Below, piece after piece: positions 1-5,961 of a DNA stretch of 10,088 bases. Positions within the stretch are counted from its first letter, which is position 1, and each line of letters starts with the position of its first letter. The stretch comes from Hydrogenophilales bacterium RIFOXYD1_FULL_62_11 (GTDB lineage Bacteria > Pseudomonadota > Gammaproteobacteria > Burkholderiales > Thiobacillaceae), in the NCBI GenBank assembly GCA_001802655.1, contig MGZO01000077.1, forward strand, positions 10,893-20,980, written 5' to 3'. Below the pieces are notes generated by a model. The model was not told the origin of the DNA and ran no database searches. It saw nothing but the letters and a program-made list of their open reading frames with translations. The position numbers were made by a program, and so were the translations under genes.

Positions 1-151
1 TTCGCTGTCCGCGCGCGTGCTGGCGCAGGAACACCGCATTTATCCGCAGGCTGTCCGCTGGTTTGCTGAGGGGCGCTTGCGCATTCAGCAGGGTCGGGTG
101 AACGTGCTGGACGATTTGACGTCACAGGCAGTGTTATCCAGCGGAGTATGA
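1..151 (+). CDS. purN: Phosphoribosylglycinamide formyltransferase (PurN), C-terminal fragment
   Basis: The gene is cut by the left window edge. The reading frame enters at base 2 and ends at the TGA at 149-151, leaving about 49 codons. The translation contains ARVLAQEHRIYPQAVRWFAE followed by a short GRL..QGRV tail, which is the usual C-terminus of PurN, the enzyme that transfers a formyl group from 10-formyl-tetrahydrofolate to GAR in purine synthesis. Its stop overlaps the start of the next gene in an ATGA arrangement (148-151), so the two are probably translationally coupled. The catalytic Asn/His/Asp residues lie outside the window and cannot be checked. Confidence 0.85.
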   Translation, partial: SLSARVLAQEHRIYPQAVRWFAEGRLRIQQGRVNVLDDLTSQAVLSSGV

Positions 152-909
152 CGATGCGCAGATTGATCTTGTTGGTCGCTTGCCTGTTTGCAGCCACGAC
201 CGCCGTGGCCGAGGCAGCCGTAAAGGACGCCGATTCACCACGCGCCGACGCGCGTGTGAAACCGTATGCACCGCGTCATATCGAGCTGGTGTATGACCTG
301 TACCGCAACGGCCACAAGCTGGGTCAGGTAACCGACACGTTCAGCCGCAACGGCAAGCTGTACACGTTGGTCAGCGAAACGCGCGCCAGCGGCCCGCTTG
401 CCATGCTGTGGCCGGGCGCTATCCGGCTCGAAAGCAGCGGCGAGGTGACGCGTCAGGGCTTGCGTCCCGTGCAGTTTGAACACGCCCGCAGCGATGCGCC
501 GCACAAACTGGCGACCGCGCGTCTCGACTGGAAACAGCACCGCATCGACTTTCAATACAAGGGCCGATCGTGGCAGGTGGATGGTCTGCAAGCCGGTGCG
601 CAGGATCAGTTGTCACAGCTGTATCAAATGATGTTCGCCCCCAGCGTGCCCGCTGATTACACGCTGCAGGTCGTGAGCGGGCGGGATCTCAACGACTATC
701 ATTACGTACGCAGCAACGGCGGATCGCTGCAGACGCCAATCGGCACACTGGCCACCCAGAAATACGAGCGCATCACGCAGACCCCGGACCAGAAAGCGGT
801 CACGGTGTGGGTCGCGCCCGCACGGCAGAATCTGCCGGTACAGGTGCGGGTGGTCGATGAGGGCGTCACCGTCGAACAGCGTCTGGTGCGTGCCAACGTC
901 AAATACTAG
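148..909 (+). CDS. DUF3108 domain exported protein
   Basis: 253 residues. The N-terminus (MTMRRLILLVACLFAATTAVAEA) is a clear Sec signal peptide with likely cleavage near AEA, so the mature protein should be periplasmic or envelope-associated. From about residue 45 it reads as a DUF3108 domain: a run of beta-strand-like segments such as ELVYDLYRNGHKLGQVTDTF, a central LSQLYQMMF helix, a GRDLNDYHYV turn and a final VTVEQRLV strand. The function of DUF3108 is not established. The start overlaps purN by 4 nt (ATGA); a second in-frame ATG at 154 is an equally possible start. The next gene encodes a second copy of the same domain, and this purN-DUF3108-DUF3108 order is one I associate with betaproteobacteria. 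Confidence 0.85.
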   Translation: MTMRRLILLVACLFAATTAVAEAAVKDADSPRADARVKPYAPRHIELVYDLYRNGHKLGQVTDTFSRNGKLYTLVSETRASGPLAMLWPGAIRLESSGEVTRQGLRPVQFEHARSDAPHKLATARLDWKQHRIDFQYKGRSWQVDGLQAGAQDQLSQLYQMMFAPSVPADYTLQVVSGRDLNDYHYVRSNGGSLQTPIGTLATQKYERITQTPDQKAVTVWVAPARQNLPVQVRVVDEGVTVEQRLVRANVKY

Positions 910-915
910 TTGACC

Positions 916-1947
916 ATGAATCGGCGCATTCGCCCCTGGGGCCTGGCGCTGGCAGGTTCGTTGCTGCTGCACGCGGGTTTGTTTGGCGGGTTGAAGTGGG
1001 AGTTGCCACAGTTTGGCGACTCGCCCGAAGCGCCCCCCCTGATGGTGGCGCTTGTCGCAGCCCCGCAACCCGCGGTTGCCGCACCGCCCGCTGCGCCAGC
1101 GCCGTCCCCAGTACTCAGGCCGCCGCCGCCCATTCCGCATCGCCCTGCTGTTCCCGCATCACCTGCACCTGAGCCTGAGCCTGAGCTCATGGCTGAAACC
1201 GGGCTGGCTACGGAGGTGGCTACCGAGCCCGTTGCCGCCGACACGCAAGCGGAAGTCACAGACAGCCCTGCCGGTGAGGCCGACAGCGTGGCGGTTGCGC
1301 CTGCGCCACCCGCTCTCAATGAACTGCCGTCGCGCCTCGACCTGCGCTATCGCCTGCGTTATGGCATTGCCAGCGGTGAGCAAACGCTGGTGTGGATTAA
1401 CGAGGGCGAGCGCTACACGCTGAGCAGCGTGGCCGTTGCCACCGGATTGGCCGGGGTGTTCTATCGCGGCCGGTTCGCGCAAACCAGCAGCGGTCGCATC
1501 ACGCCCACAGGCTTGCAGCCGGAAGACTTCTGGGATCAGCGCGGCAACAAGCGCAGCCGGGCAAGCTTCGATGCCATGCAGGGGCAGATCGTGCTGGTGC
1601 CCGACACCGGCGCGCCGCGCCACTTCAGTTATCAGGGCGCAGTGCAGGATGCGCTCAGCCTGTTTTTCCAGTTTGCACTGACTGCACCCCCGTCAGGCAA
1701 GCAGCTCGAATACCGCGTATTCAATGGCAAAAAATTGCGTGATTACCGCTACGACGTGCTGGGGGAGGTGCTGCTGGAAACCCGGCTGGGCACGCTGCGC
1801 ACGCTGCATCTGGCGCGGGCAGACAGCGGCGACGGACGGTTTGAAATCTGGCTCGCGATCGACCGGCATTACCTGCCGGTACGCATGCGACGCAGCGATG
1901 AGGCGGACAGCGAAATGGAACTCAGCATCCTGTCTATCACGCCCTGA
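916..1947 (+). CDS. DUF3108 domain protein with N-terminal membrane anchor and Pro-rich linker
   Basis: About 343 residues from the ATG at 916. An in-frame TTG at 910, directly after the previous stop, is an alternative start; neither has a strong Shine-Dalgarno sequence, which fits coupling to the gene before. Residues about 7-25 (PWGLALAGSLLLHAGLFGG) form one membrane segment resembling the TonB anchor. A Pro/Ala/Glu-rich linker of roughly 100 residues follows, including PPPPIPHRP and an EPEPEPE stretch. The C-terminal 200 residues repeat the DUF3108 pattern of the upstream gene (LDLRYRLRYGIASGEQTL, DALSLFFQF, NGKKLRDYRYDVLGE). The topology suggests an inner-membrane protein reaching across the periplasm. 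Function is unknown. The gene ends 21 nt from the convergent DUF192 gene, with only a weak 5-bp hairpin (1943-1957) between them. Confidence 0.85.
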   Translation: MNRRIRPWGLALAGSLLLHAGLFGGLKWELPQFGDSPEAPPLMVALVAAPQPAVAAPPAAPAPSPVLRPPPPIPHRPAVPASPAPEPEPELMAETGLATEVATEPVAADTQAEVTDSPAGEADSVAVAPAPPALNELPSRLDLRYRLRYGIASGEQTLVWINEGERYTLSSVAVATGLAGVFYRGRFAQTSSGRITPTGLQPEDFWDQRGNKRSRASFDAMQGQIVLVPDTGAPRHFSYQGAVQDALSLFFQFALTAPPSGKQLEYRVFNGKKLRDYRYDVLGEVLLETRLGTLRTLHLARADSGDGRFEIWLAIDRHYLPVRMRRSDEADSEMELSILSITP

Positions 1948-1968
1948 TCCGGTCAGGAGACGGGCTGA

Positions 1969-2412
1969 CTACGGTAGGCCATTCACCCGCGCGCCCGCCG
2001 TAATGCCGCGCTGTGCGAATCCGCCCTGCGCCACTTCCAGCGCGTAACGCACACTTGTTTTGGCGCAATGCAGGGCGTTGCTATGCGGCTGCATGTCGGC
2101 GAGATTGACGATGCGGCCCTGGCTGTCGATGAACGCAATCGACAGCGGCAGCGGCGTGTCGCGCATCCAGAAACAATGCGGTGCCGCCTGCTCGAATTTG
2201 AACAGCATGCCGCCGTTGACCGCGAGCCGGGTGCGTCCCATCAGGCCGCGTTCGCGCGCGCTCGGGGTGGCGGCCAGCTCAACCTGGAAAACCTGTTTGC
2301 CGATGGTCAGCGGCAGGGTCATTGCGCTTTCTGCGGCGCTGACGTTTCCATGACAAAACGCCAGGAGCAGTACGCCCCAGCGACCAACCTGTGCAGATGC
2401 GCTAGAGCGCAT
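1969..2412 (-). CDS. DUF192 family secreted protein
   Basis: 147 residues from the ATG at 2412. I prefer this start to the upstream in-frame one at 2457 because it places a signal peptide at the N-terminus (h-region WGVLLLAFCHG, likely cleavage after GNVSA). The family signature is clear: RERGLMGR at about residues 53-60 and FWMRDTPLPLSIAFID at about 81-96, followed by the IVNLADMQPHS segment. DUF192 proteins are small, single-domain and of uncertain function. The start overlaps the end of purK by 11 nt, so the gene is probably the last member of the purEK transcript. No good terminator is visible between its stop and the convergent DUF3108 gene. Confidence 0.88.
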   Translation of the reverse strand: MRSSASAQVGRWGVLLLAFCHGNVSAAESAMTLPLTIGKQVFQVELAATPSARERGLMGRTRLAVNGGMLFKFEQAAPHCFWMRDTPLPLSIAFIDSQGRIVNLADMQPHSNALHCAKTSVRYALEVAQGGFAQRGITAGARVNGLP

Positions 2413-3547
2413 CGCGCATCTGTTCGGCCAGTGCCAGCGCCGCCGACGGGTCGGCATCCAGCACGTTGAAATGGCCCATCTTGCGCCCTGGACGGGCGGC
2501 TTCCTTGCCGTACAGATGCAGCTTGATATTGGGGTGCGTCAGCAGTGTGTTCCAGTGCGGCCCGCCGTTGTGCCAGCGGTCGCCGAGGATGTTGACCATC
2601 GCCACCGGTGACAGCAGGCGACTGTCGCCCAGCGGCAGGCCGACCAGCGCGCGCACCTGTTGCTCAAACTGGTCGGTGACGCAGGCATCCAGCGTGTAGT
2701 GCCCTGAATTGTGTGGACGCGGGGCGATTTCGTTGACCATCAGCTGGCCATCGGCGACGAAGAACTCGACCGCCATGATGCCGACATAGCCCAGCTGGTT
2801 GGCCACGGCGCGCGCCATCGTGCGCGCCTGCTCGGCGAGGCTTTCGGACACGCGGGCGGGCACGATGGAGACATCCAGAATGCCGTTGACGTGGCGGTTT
2901 TCCGCGACCGGGAACAACTCACACTCGCCCGCATCGTTGCGCGCCAGCACCACTGATACTTCGCATTCCAGATTGACGAAGCCTTCCAGCACACAAGGCT
3001 GGCTGCCGAATTCGCGAAAGGCGGCACGCGCCTCTTCAAGCGTGTTGACCCGCGCCTGCCCTTTGCCGTCGTAGCCGAAGCGCGACACCTTCAACAGTGC
3101 CGGCGTGCCGGTCGCAGCCAGCGCAGCCTCAATCCCAGCCTCGGTATCCAGCAGCGCAAATGGCGCGGTGGCAAAGCCGTTGTCTTTCAGCCAGGATTTT
3201 TCATGGCTGCGATCCTGCACGATGGCGACCGCCGCCGCACCCGGCGACACCCGGCAATGACGCGCCAGCTCGATCAGGCTGGCCGCCGGCACATTCTCGA
3301 ATTCGGTGGTAACGGCGACGCAGGCCTCCCCCAGTTGTTGCAGCGCGGCCGCATCGCTGTAGTCGGCCTGCAGATGAAGGTCGGCCATCTGCCCGGCCGG
3401 GCTGGTGGCATCGGGGTCGAGCACGATCACCTTGTAACCCATGCTGCGCGCGGCGAGGGTGAACAGGCGGCCGAGCTGGCCGCCGCCGAGTATGCCCAGT
3501 GTGGCACCCGGCAAAATGGGCAGCGTTGCAGCAGACTTAACCGACAT
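2402..3547 (-). CDS. purK: N5-carboxyaminoimidazole ribonucleotide synthase (PurK)
   Basis: 381 residues from the ATG at 3547; the open frame extends further upstream, but the extra residues overlap purE and do not resemble the family. PurK uses ATP and bicarbonate to carboxylate AIR to N5-CAIR in purine synthesis. Visible ATP-grasp features are the N-terminal GILGGGQLGRL (about residues 18-28), TTEFENVP (80-87), KVSRFGYDGKGQ (about 153-164) and the metal-binding NEIAPRPHNSGHYT (272-285). The length is normal for the family and no lesion is seen. The start overlaps the purE stop by 11 nt, and the stop lies inside the next gene, indicating one co-translated unit. Confidence 0.95.
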   Translation of the reverse strand: MSVKSAATLPILPGATLGILGGGQLGRLFTLAARSMGYKVIVLDPDATSPAGQMADLHLQADYSDAAALQQLGEACVAVTTEFENVPAASLIELARHCRVSPGAAAVAIVQDRSHEKSWLKDNGFATAPFALLDTEAGIEAALAATGTPALLKVSRFGYDGKGQARVNTLEEARAAFREFGSQPCVLEGFVNLECEVSVVLARNDAGECELFPVAENRHVNGILDVSIVPARVSESLAEQARTMARAVANQLGYVGIMAVEFFVADGQLMVNEIAPRPHNSGHYTLDACVTDQFEQQVRALVGLPLGDSRLLSPVAMVNILGDRWHNGGPHWNTLLTHPNIKLHLYGKEAARPGRKMGHFNVLDADPSAALALAEQMRDAL

Positions 3548-4031
3548 CGGGCAGCTCCATTGCCAGCACCGATTCGGCTTGCGCCTGGCGGAAAGCGTTG
3601 AGTTGTTCAGCCAGTCCGCTGTCGTAACGTGCAATCAACGCCACCGCAAACAGCGCCGCATTGACTGCGCCCGCTTCGCCGATGGCGAAAGTGGCAACCG
3701 GGATGCCCTTGGGCATCTGCACGATCGACAGCAACGAATCCATGCCCTTGAGGTATTTCGACGGTACCGGTACGCCCAGCACCGGTACGCTGGTTTTGGC
3801 TGCCAGCATGCCGGGCAGATGCGCCGCGCCGCCCGCGCCCGCGATGATCGCCTTGAGGCCGCGCGCCTCGGCTGCGGCTGCGTATTCGAACAGCAGTTCC
3901 GGCGTGCGGTGCGCCGATACCACCCGGGTTTCGAAGGCGATGCCGAACTGTTTCAGCATTGCTGCCGCGTGTTGCATCACTTCCCAGTCGCTGGAAGATC
4001 CCATTACCACGCCAACTTGAATGAGCGACAT
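3537..4031 (-). CDS. purE: N5-carboxyaminoimidazole ribonucleotide mutase (PurE class I)
   Basis: 164 residues from the ATG at 4031. PurE converts the PurK product N5-CAIR to CAIR. The class I hallmarks are visible: GVVMGSSSDWEVM (about residues 7-19), VVSAHRTPE with the catalytic His (37-45), GAGGAAHLPGM (65-75) and QMPKGIPVATFAIG (105-118). It is the first gene of the purE-purK-DUF192 unit. Upstream on the minus strand there is a reasonable -10 element (TAAAAT, 4060-4065) but only a poor -35, so a promoter between the DsrC-like gene's terminator and purE is plausible and unproven. No PurR-type operator was recognised. Confidence 0.95.
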   Translation of the reverse strand: MSLIQVGVVMGSSSDWEVMQHAAAMLKQFGIAFETRVVSAHRTPELLFEYAAAAEARGLKAIIAGAGGAAHLPGMLAAKTSVPVLGVPVPSKYLKGMDSLLSIVQMPKGIPVATFAIGEAGAVNAALFAVALIARYDSGLAEQLNAFRQAQAESVLAMELPDVG

Positions 4032-4086
4032 CGGCACACCCGGTTCACAGAAAGGCGCGATTTTACCTTGCACCCACGTTTCGGAA

Positions 4087-4115
4087 AAACAAAAAGCCCC
4101 GCTACTGCGGGGCTT
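4087..4115 (-). terminator. Rho-independent terminator after the DsrC/TusE-like gene
   Basis: Read on the minus strand, a 9-bp perfect stem (AAGCCCCGC / GCGGGGCTT, 4094-4115, loop of 4) is followed directly by a T-rich run (TTTGTTTTT). It lies just downstream of the stop at 4137 and upstream of purE, separating the two transcription units. Confidence 0.9.
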
Positions 4116-4136
4116 CGTGTGCGACAGCGGGCGTAT

Positions 4137-4469
4137 TTAAACGCAGCCGGTCGGCTTCGGCGTGCCGGCGTAGCGGCCAGCCTGCTTGGCGGGGCCAAAC
4201 GGGAACAGGTCGAACAGGAATTTCTTCTCGCCCCACTCGGGGCCGTACTCTTCTTTCAGGCCCTTCTGCAGAAAACGCAGGTTGGGCGCCGTGCCGTTTT
4301 CGGCGAAGAAGCTGCGCATGTAGTTGATGATTTTCCAGTGGTTTTCCTGCAGTTCGAGCTTGTCTTCCTTGGCCAGTTCGACAGCCAGTTCCTCAGACCA
4401 GTCGTCCAGATTGACCAGATAACCTTCGGGGTCGGTTTCGACCATCTTGCCGTTGATTTCGCGTTCCAT
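4137..4469 (-). CDS. tusE: DsrC/TusE family sulfur-carrier protein, single-cysteine type
   Basis: 110 residues, full family length. It matches the DsrC/TusE fold along its whole length: GYLVNLDDWSEELA near residue 17, an ENHWKIINYMRSFF helix, and the flexible C-terminal arm FPFGPAKQAGRYAGTPKPTG ending in Cys-Val. The penultimate Cys109 (CysA) is the only cysteine in the protein. The second arm cysteine of true DsrC (CysB, 11 residues earlier) is replaced by Gly98. Single-cysteine members are usually TusE-like sulfur-relay proteins acting in tRNA 2-thiouridine synthesis, while two-cysteine DsrC partners dissimilatory sulfite reductase. No tusBCD or dsr genes are in the window, so the name is provisional. 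A good AAGGAC Shine-Dalgarno lies 7 nt before the start. The gene is monocistronic between its own promoter and terminator. Confidence 0.85.
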   Translation of the reverse strand: MEREINGKMVETDPEGYLVNLDDWSEELAVELAKEDKLELQENHWKIINYMRSFFAENGTAPNLRFLQKGLKEEYGPEWGEKKFLFDLFPFGPAKQAGRYAGTPKPTGCV

Positions 4470-4507
4470 GAGTACAGTCCTTGCAATTAAATGAATTCAG
4501 ATGGCGC

Positions 4508-4536
4508 ACCATAGAATAACCAACTAAATTAGTCAA
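4508..4536 (-). promoter_or_regulatory. Sigma-70 promoter of the DsrC/TusE-like gene
   Basis: On the minus strand, TTGACT (4531-4536) and TATGGT (4508-4513) are separated by exactly 17 nt and lie about 40 nt upstream of the start codon. Both hexamers are good matches to the vegetative consensus. Confidence 0.7.
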
Positions 4537-4540
4537 CTAC
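4516..4540 (-). promoter_or_regulatory. IscR/Rrf2-type operator candidate overlapping the promoter
   Basis: A 25-nt stretch on the minus strand has the architecture of an IscR type 1 site: left half TAGTTGACTA, centre ATT, right half TAGTTGGTTA. Against the degenerate consensus I remember (ATASYYGACTRWWWYAGTCRRSTAT) I count 22 of 25 positions matching. It covers the -35 and spacer of the promoter, where a bound repressor would block transcription. This is an inference from motif similarity only. Confidence 0.5.
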
Positions 4541-4562
4541 CTGCGACACGCGTCCCGCAAAT

Positions 4563-4584
4563 TAAAAACGCCCCGGAGGGGCGT
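4563..4584 (-). terminator. Rho-independent terminator after bfr
   Basis: On the minus strand, ACGCCCC / GGGGCGT forms a 7-bp stem with a 3-nt loop, followed by TTTTT. It lies 22 nt downstream of the bfr stop. Confidence 0.85.
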
Positions 4585-4605
4585 CGGATGGGCTGCATGG
4601 CGGAA

Positions 4606-5085
4606 TCAGGATTCGATCGGGCCGGCTGCGGTCTGCATGTAGTTGTGCTCGCCCATGCGCTGGATCAGGTCGAGCTGGGTTTCCAGGTAGTCGATATGTT
4701 CTTCGGTATCGGACTGGATGCCGGTGAGGATGTCGCGCGAAACGTAATCCTTGACCGTTTCGCAATGCTCGATGGCTTCGGCATACAGGGCGCGGCCGCC
4801 GAGTTCGAGCTTGAGGTCGCAGCTGATGCATTCGGGGACGGTTTCGCCGATCATCAGTTTGTTCATGTCCTGCAGGTTGGGCAGGCCTTCCAGAAACAGG
4901 ATACGCTCGATCAGTTTGTCGGCATGGCGCATTTCCTCGATGGACTCGTCGTACTCATGTTTGCCCAGGGCAGCGAGGCCCCAGTTCTTGTACATGCGCG
5001 CGTGCAGAAAATACTGGTTGATCGCGGTCAGCTCGACCGCAAGGGCCTTGTTCAGGTGCTGGATGACTTTCTTGTCGCCTTTCAT
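4606..5085 (-). CDS. bfr: Bacterioferritin
   Basis: 159 residues, the usual length for Bfr, which stores iron in a 24-subunit shell. The four-helix ferritin pattern is clear: LNKALAVELTAINQYFLHAR, EYDESIEEMRHADKLIERIL, a long third helix with LKLELGG, and EEHIDYLETQLDLI. By alignment with E. coli Bfr, the expected ligands Glu18, Glu51, His54, Glu94 and His130 are present, and Met52 is available as heme ligand. Position 127 (bridging Glu in E. coli) is Thr here, in the sequence DTEEH. A strong AGGAG Shine-Dalgarno lies 6 nt before the start. bfd lies 170 nt upstream on the same strand; I see no convincing separate bfr promoter in that gap, so co-transcription is likely. Confidence 0.95.
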   Translation of the reverse strand: MKGDKKVIQHLNKALAVELTAINQYFLHARMYKNWGLAALGKHEYDESIEEMRHADKLIERILFLEGLPNLQDMNKLMIGETVPECISCDLKLELGGRALYAEAIEHCETVKDYVSRDILTGIQSDTEEHIDYLETQLDLIQRMGEHNYMQTAAGPIES

Positions 5086-5255
5086 AGCGCTCTCCTGGGG
5101 TTGGCTCGGAATCGCATGTTTGCCGTTGGCTGGATCGAACGATGAGGCTAATGAGCAGACCTGACCTGCGTCAGTCTAAGCAAAAATGGTCTCAGCGCAA
5201 GCGCGGGCGGGGTGGGGAAAAGCGGGACGGGAAACAGGACGCGCGTAACCGGAGT

Positions 5256-5468
5256 TCAGGCCGCGGCCATCATGCTCGGACAGCAGGCATCCGCAGACAT
5301 GTCGGCCAGGGCTTCGTTCAGCACTTGCCTCGCGCACTGGGCACATTTGCCGCATTGCGTCGCCACACCCAGCTGGTTACGCAGTTCGCGCATCGAGGAG
5401 ACCCCTTCCGTTCGCACCAGATGGCGAATGTCGTTGTCGGTCACGTTGTGGCAAAGGCATACGTACAT
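5256..5468 (-). CDS. bfd: Bacterioferritin-associated ferredoxin (Bfd)
   Basis: 70 residues. Bfd is a small [2Fe-2S] protein that delivers electrons to bacterioferritin to release stored iron. The four cluster cysteines are visible as MYVCLC (Cys4, Cys6) and QCGKC (Cys39, Cys42), the family spacing. The rest fits the BFD helix-turn-helix fold (VTDNDIRHLVRTEG). Three additional cysteines (45, 62, 63) follow; the C-terminal tail ACCPSMMAAA is not part of the core. A TGGAGG Shine-Dalgarno lies close upstream. Position next to bfr and a Fur-like box in its promoter support the assignment. Confidence 0.93.
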   Translation of the reverse strand: MYVCLCHNVTDNDIRHLVRTEGVSSMRELRNQLGVATQCGKCAQCARQVLNEALADMSADACCPSMMAAA

Positions 5469-5502
5469 GATGGACCTCCATGGTCAGCAAATCCGTGCGG
5501 CC

Positions 5503-5531
5503 ATCATCATGTAAATGAGAATAATTGTCAA
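5503..5531 (-). promoter_or_regulatory. Sigma-70 promoter of bfd
   Basis: On the minus strand a perfect TTGACA (5526-5531) is followed after 17 nt by GATGAT (5503-5508), about 35 nt before the bfd start. The -35 is ideal and the -10 is 4/6. Confidence 0.6.
5516..5530. promoter_or_regulatory. Fur box candidate in the bfd promoter
   Basis: TGAGAATAATTGTCA matches the 7-1-7 Fur motif TGATAATnATTATCA at 12 of 14 informative positions. It sits across the -35 and spacer of the bfd promoter, a repressing position. Iron-dependent repression of bfd by Fur is known in other proteobacteria; here it is inferred. Confidence 0.65.
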
Positions 5532-5566
5532 TACTGTTAAAGCAGGAGGCTTCGCCAGGCGACACC

Positions 5567-5950
5567 TTATGTCATGCGTTTCGCCGCCAGCTTGCCGCCG
5601 GCAGCCTGGTAGGCTTCGATGCCGCCTTCAATGTAGCGCGCCTTGACTCCGGCAGCCTGCAGTCGATCTACCACCTTGCTGGAAACTTCTCCGCCGCGTA
5701 CGCAGTAGATCACCACGTCCTGCGTCAGCGGCAGCGCGCCGATCCAGGCATCGATCTTGTCTGGGTTTTTCCACATCGCGCCGGGGATAAGCCCGCTGGA
5801 TGCAGCGAAATCGGCTTCGCGCCGCACGTCGAATACCAGCGTCGTGTCGGGATTGAAGCCAGTGGGCGCGATCGTGCGCGGCAAGTCCGGGCATTTGTCG
5901 GTGGGGCTGCCGCAGCCGCAGCGTTTGAGGGGGTGAGTCGTGGGTTCCAT
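5567..5950 (-). CDS. Single-domain rhodanese-like sulfurtransferase
   Basis: 127 residues from the ATG at 5950, chosen because a perfect AAGGAG (5957-5962) lies 6 nt upstream; the longer open frame upstream is the shadow of the chrA relic. The rhodanese fold is shown by LVFDVRREADFAASSGLIPGA (about 38-58), the active-site strand VVIYCVRGGEVSSKV with probable catalytic Cys83, and GVKARYIEGGIEAYQAAGG. The loop CVRGGEVS is one residue longer than the common CxxGxRS form. An N-terminal extension carries three cysteines (CGC and Cys20), absent from simple rhodaneses. Rhodaneses of this loop type sit beside ChrA genes elsewhere, and here the Shine-Dalgarno overlaps the end of the chrA relic. The true substrate is unknown. 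No promoter of its own was recognised. Confidence 0.85.
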   Translation of the reverse strand: MEPTTHPLKRCGCGSPTDKCPDLPRTIAPTGFNPDTTLVFDVRREADFAASSGLIPGAMWKNPDKIDAWIGALPLTQDVVIYCVRGGEVSSKVVDRLQAAGVKARYIEGGIEAYQAAGGKLAAKRMT

Positions 5951-5961
5951 GCAATGCTCCT

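Noticed and set aside
1943..1957. Small hairpin CCTGA / TCAGG between the convergent genes
   Set aside because: Only 5 bp with no T-run on either strand; too weak to call a terminator.
2402..3634. Longer purK reading from a start at 3634
   Set aside because: The first 29 residues overlap purE and do not resemble PurK; the ATG at 3547 gives the normal N-terminus.
3441..4490. 349-codon plus-strand ORF opposite purE and the DsrC-like gene
   Set aside because: It runs antisense through two well-identified genes and a terminator, with a His/Arg-rich translation typical of a shadow frame.
4588..5145. 185-codon plus-strand ORF opposite bfr
   Set aside because: It is the antisense of a clear bacterioferritin gene; the translation has no family resemblance.
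5161..5174. Inverted repeat CTGAC / GTCAG between bfd and bfr
   Set aside because: Five base pairs, no promoter or T-run nearby; likely chance.
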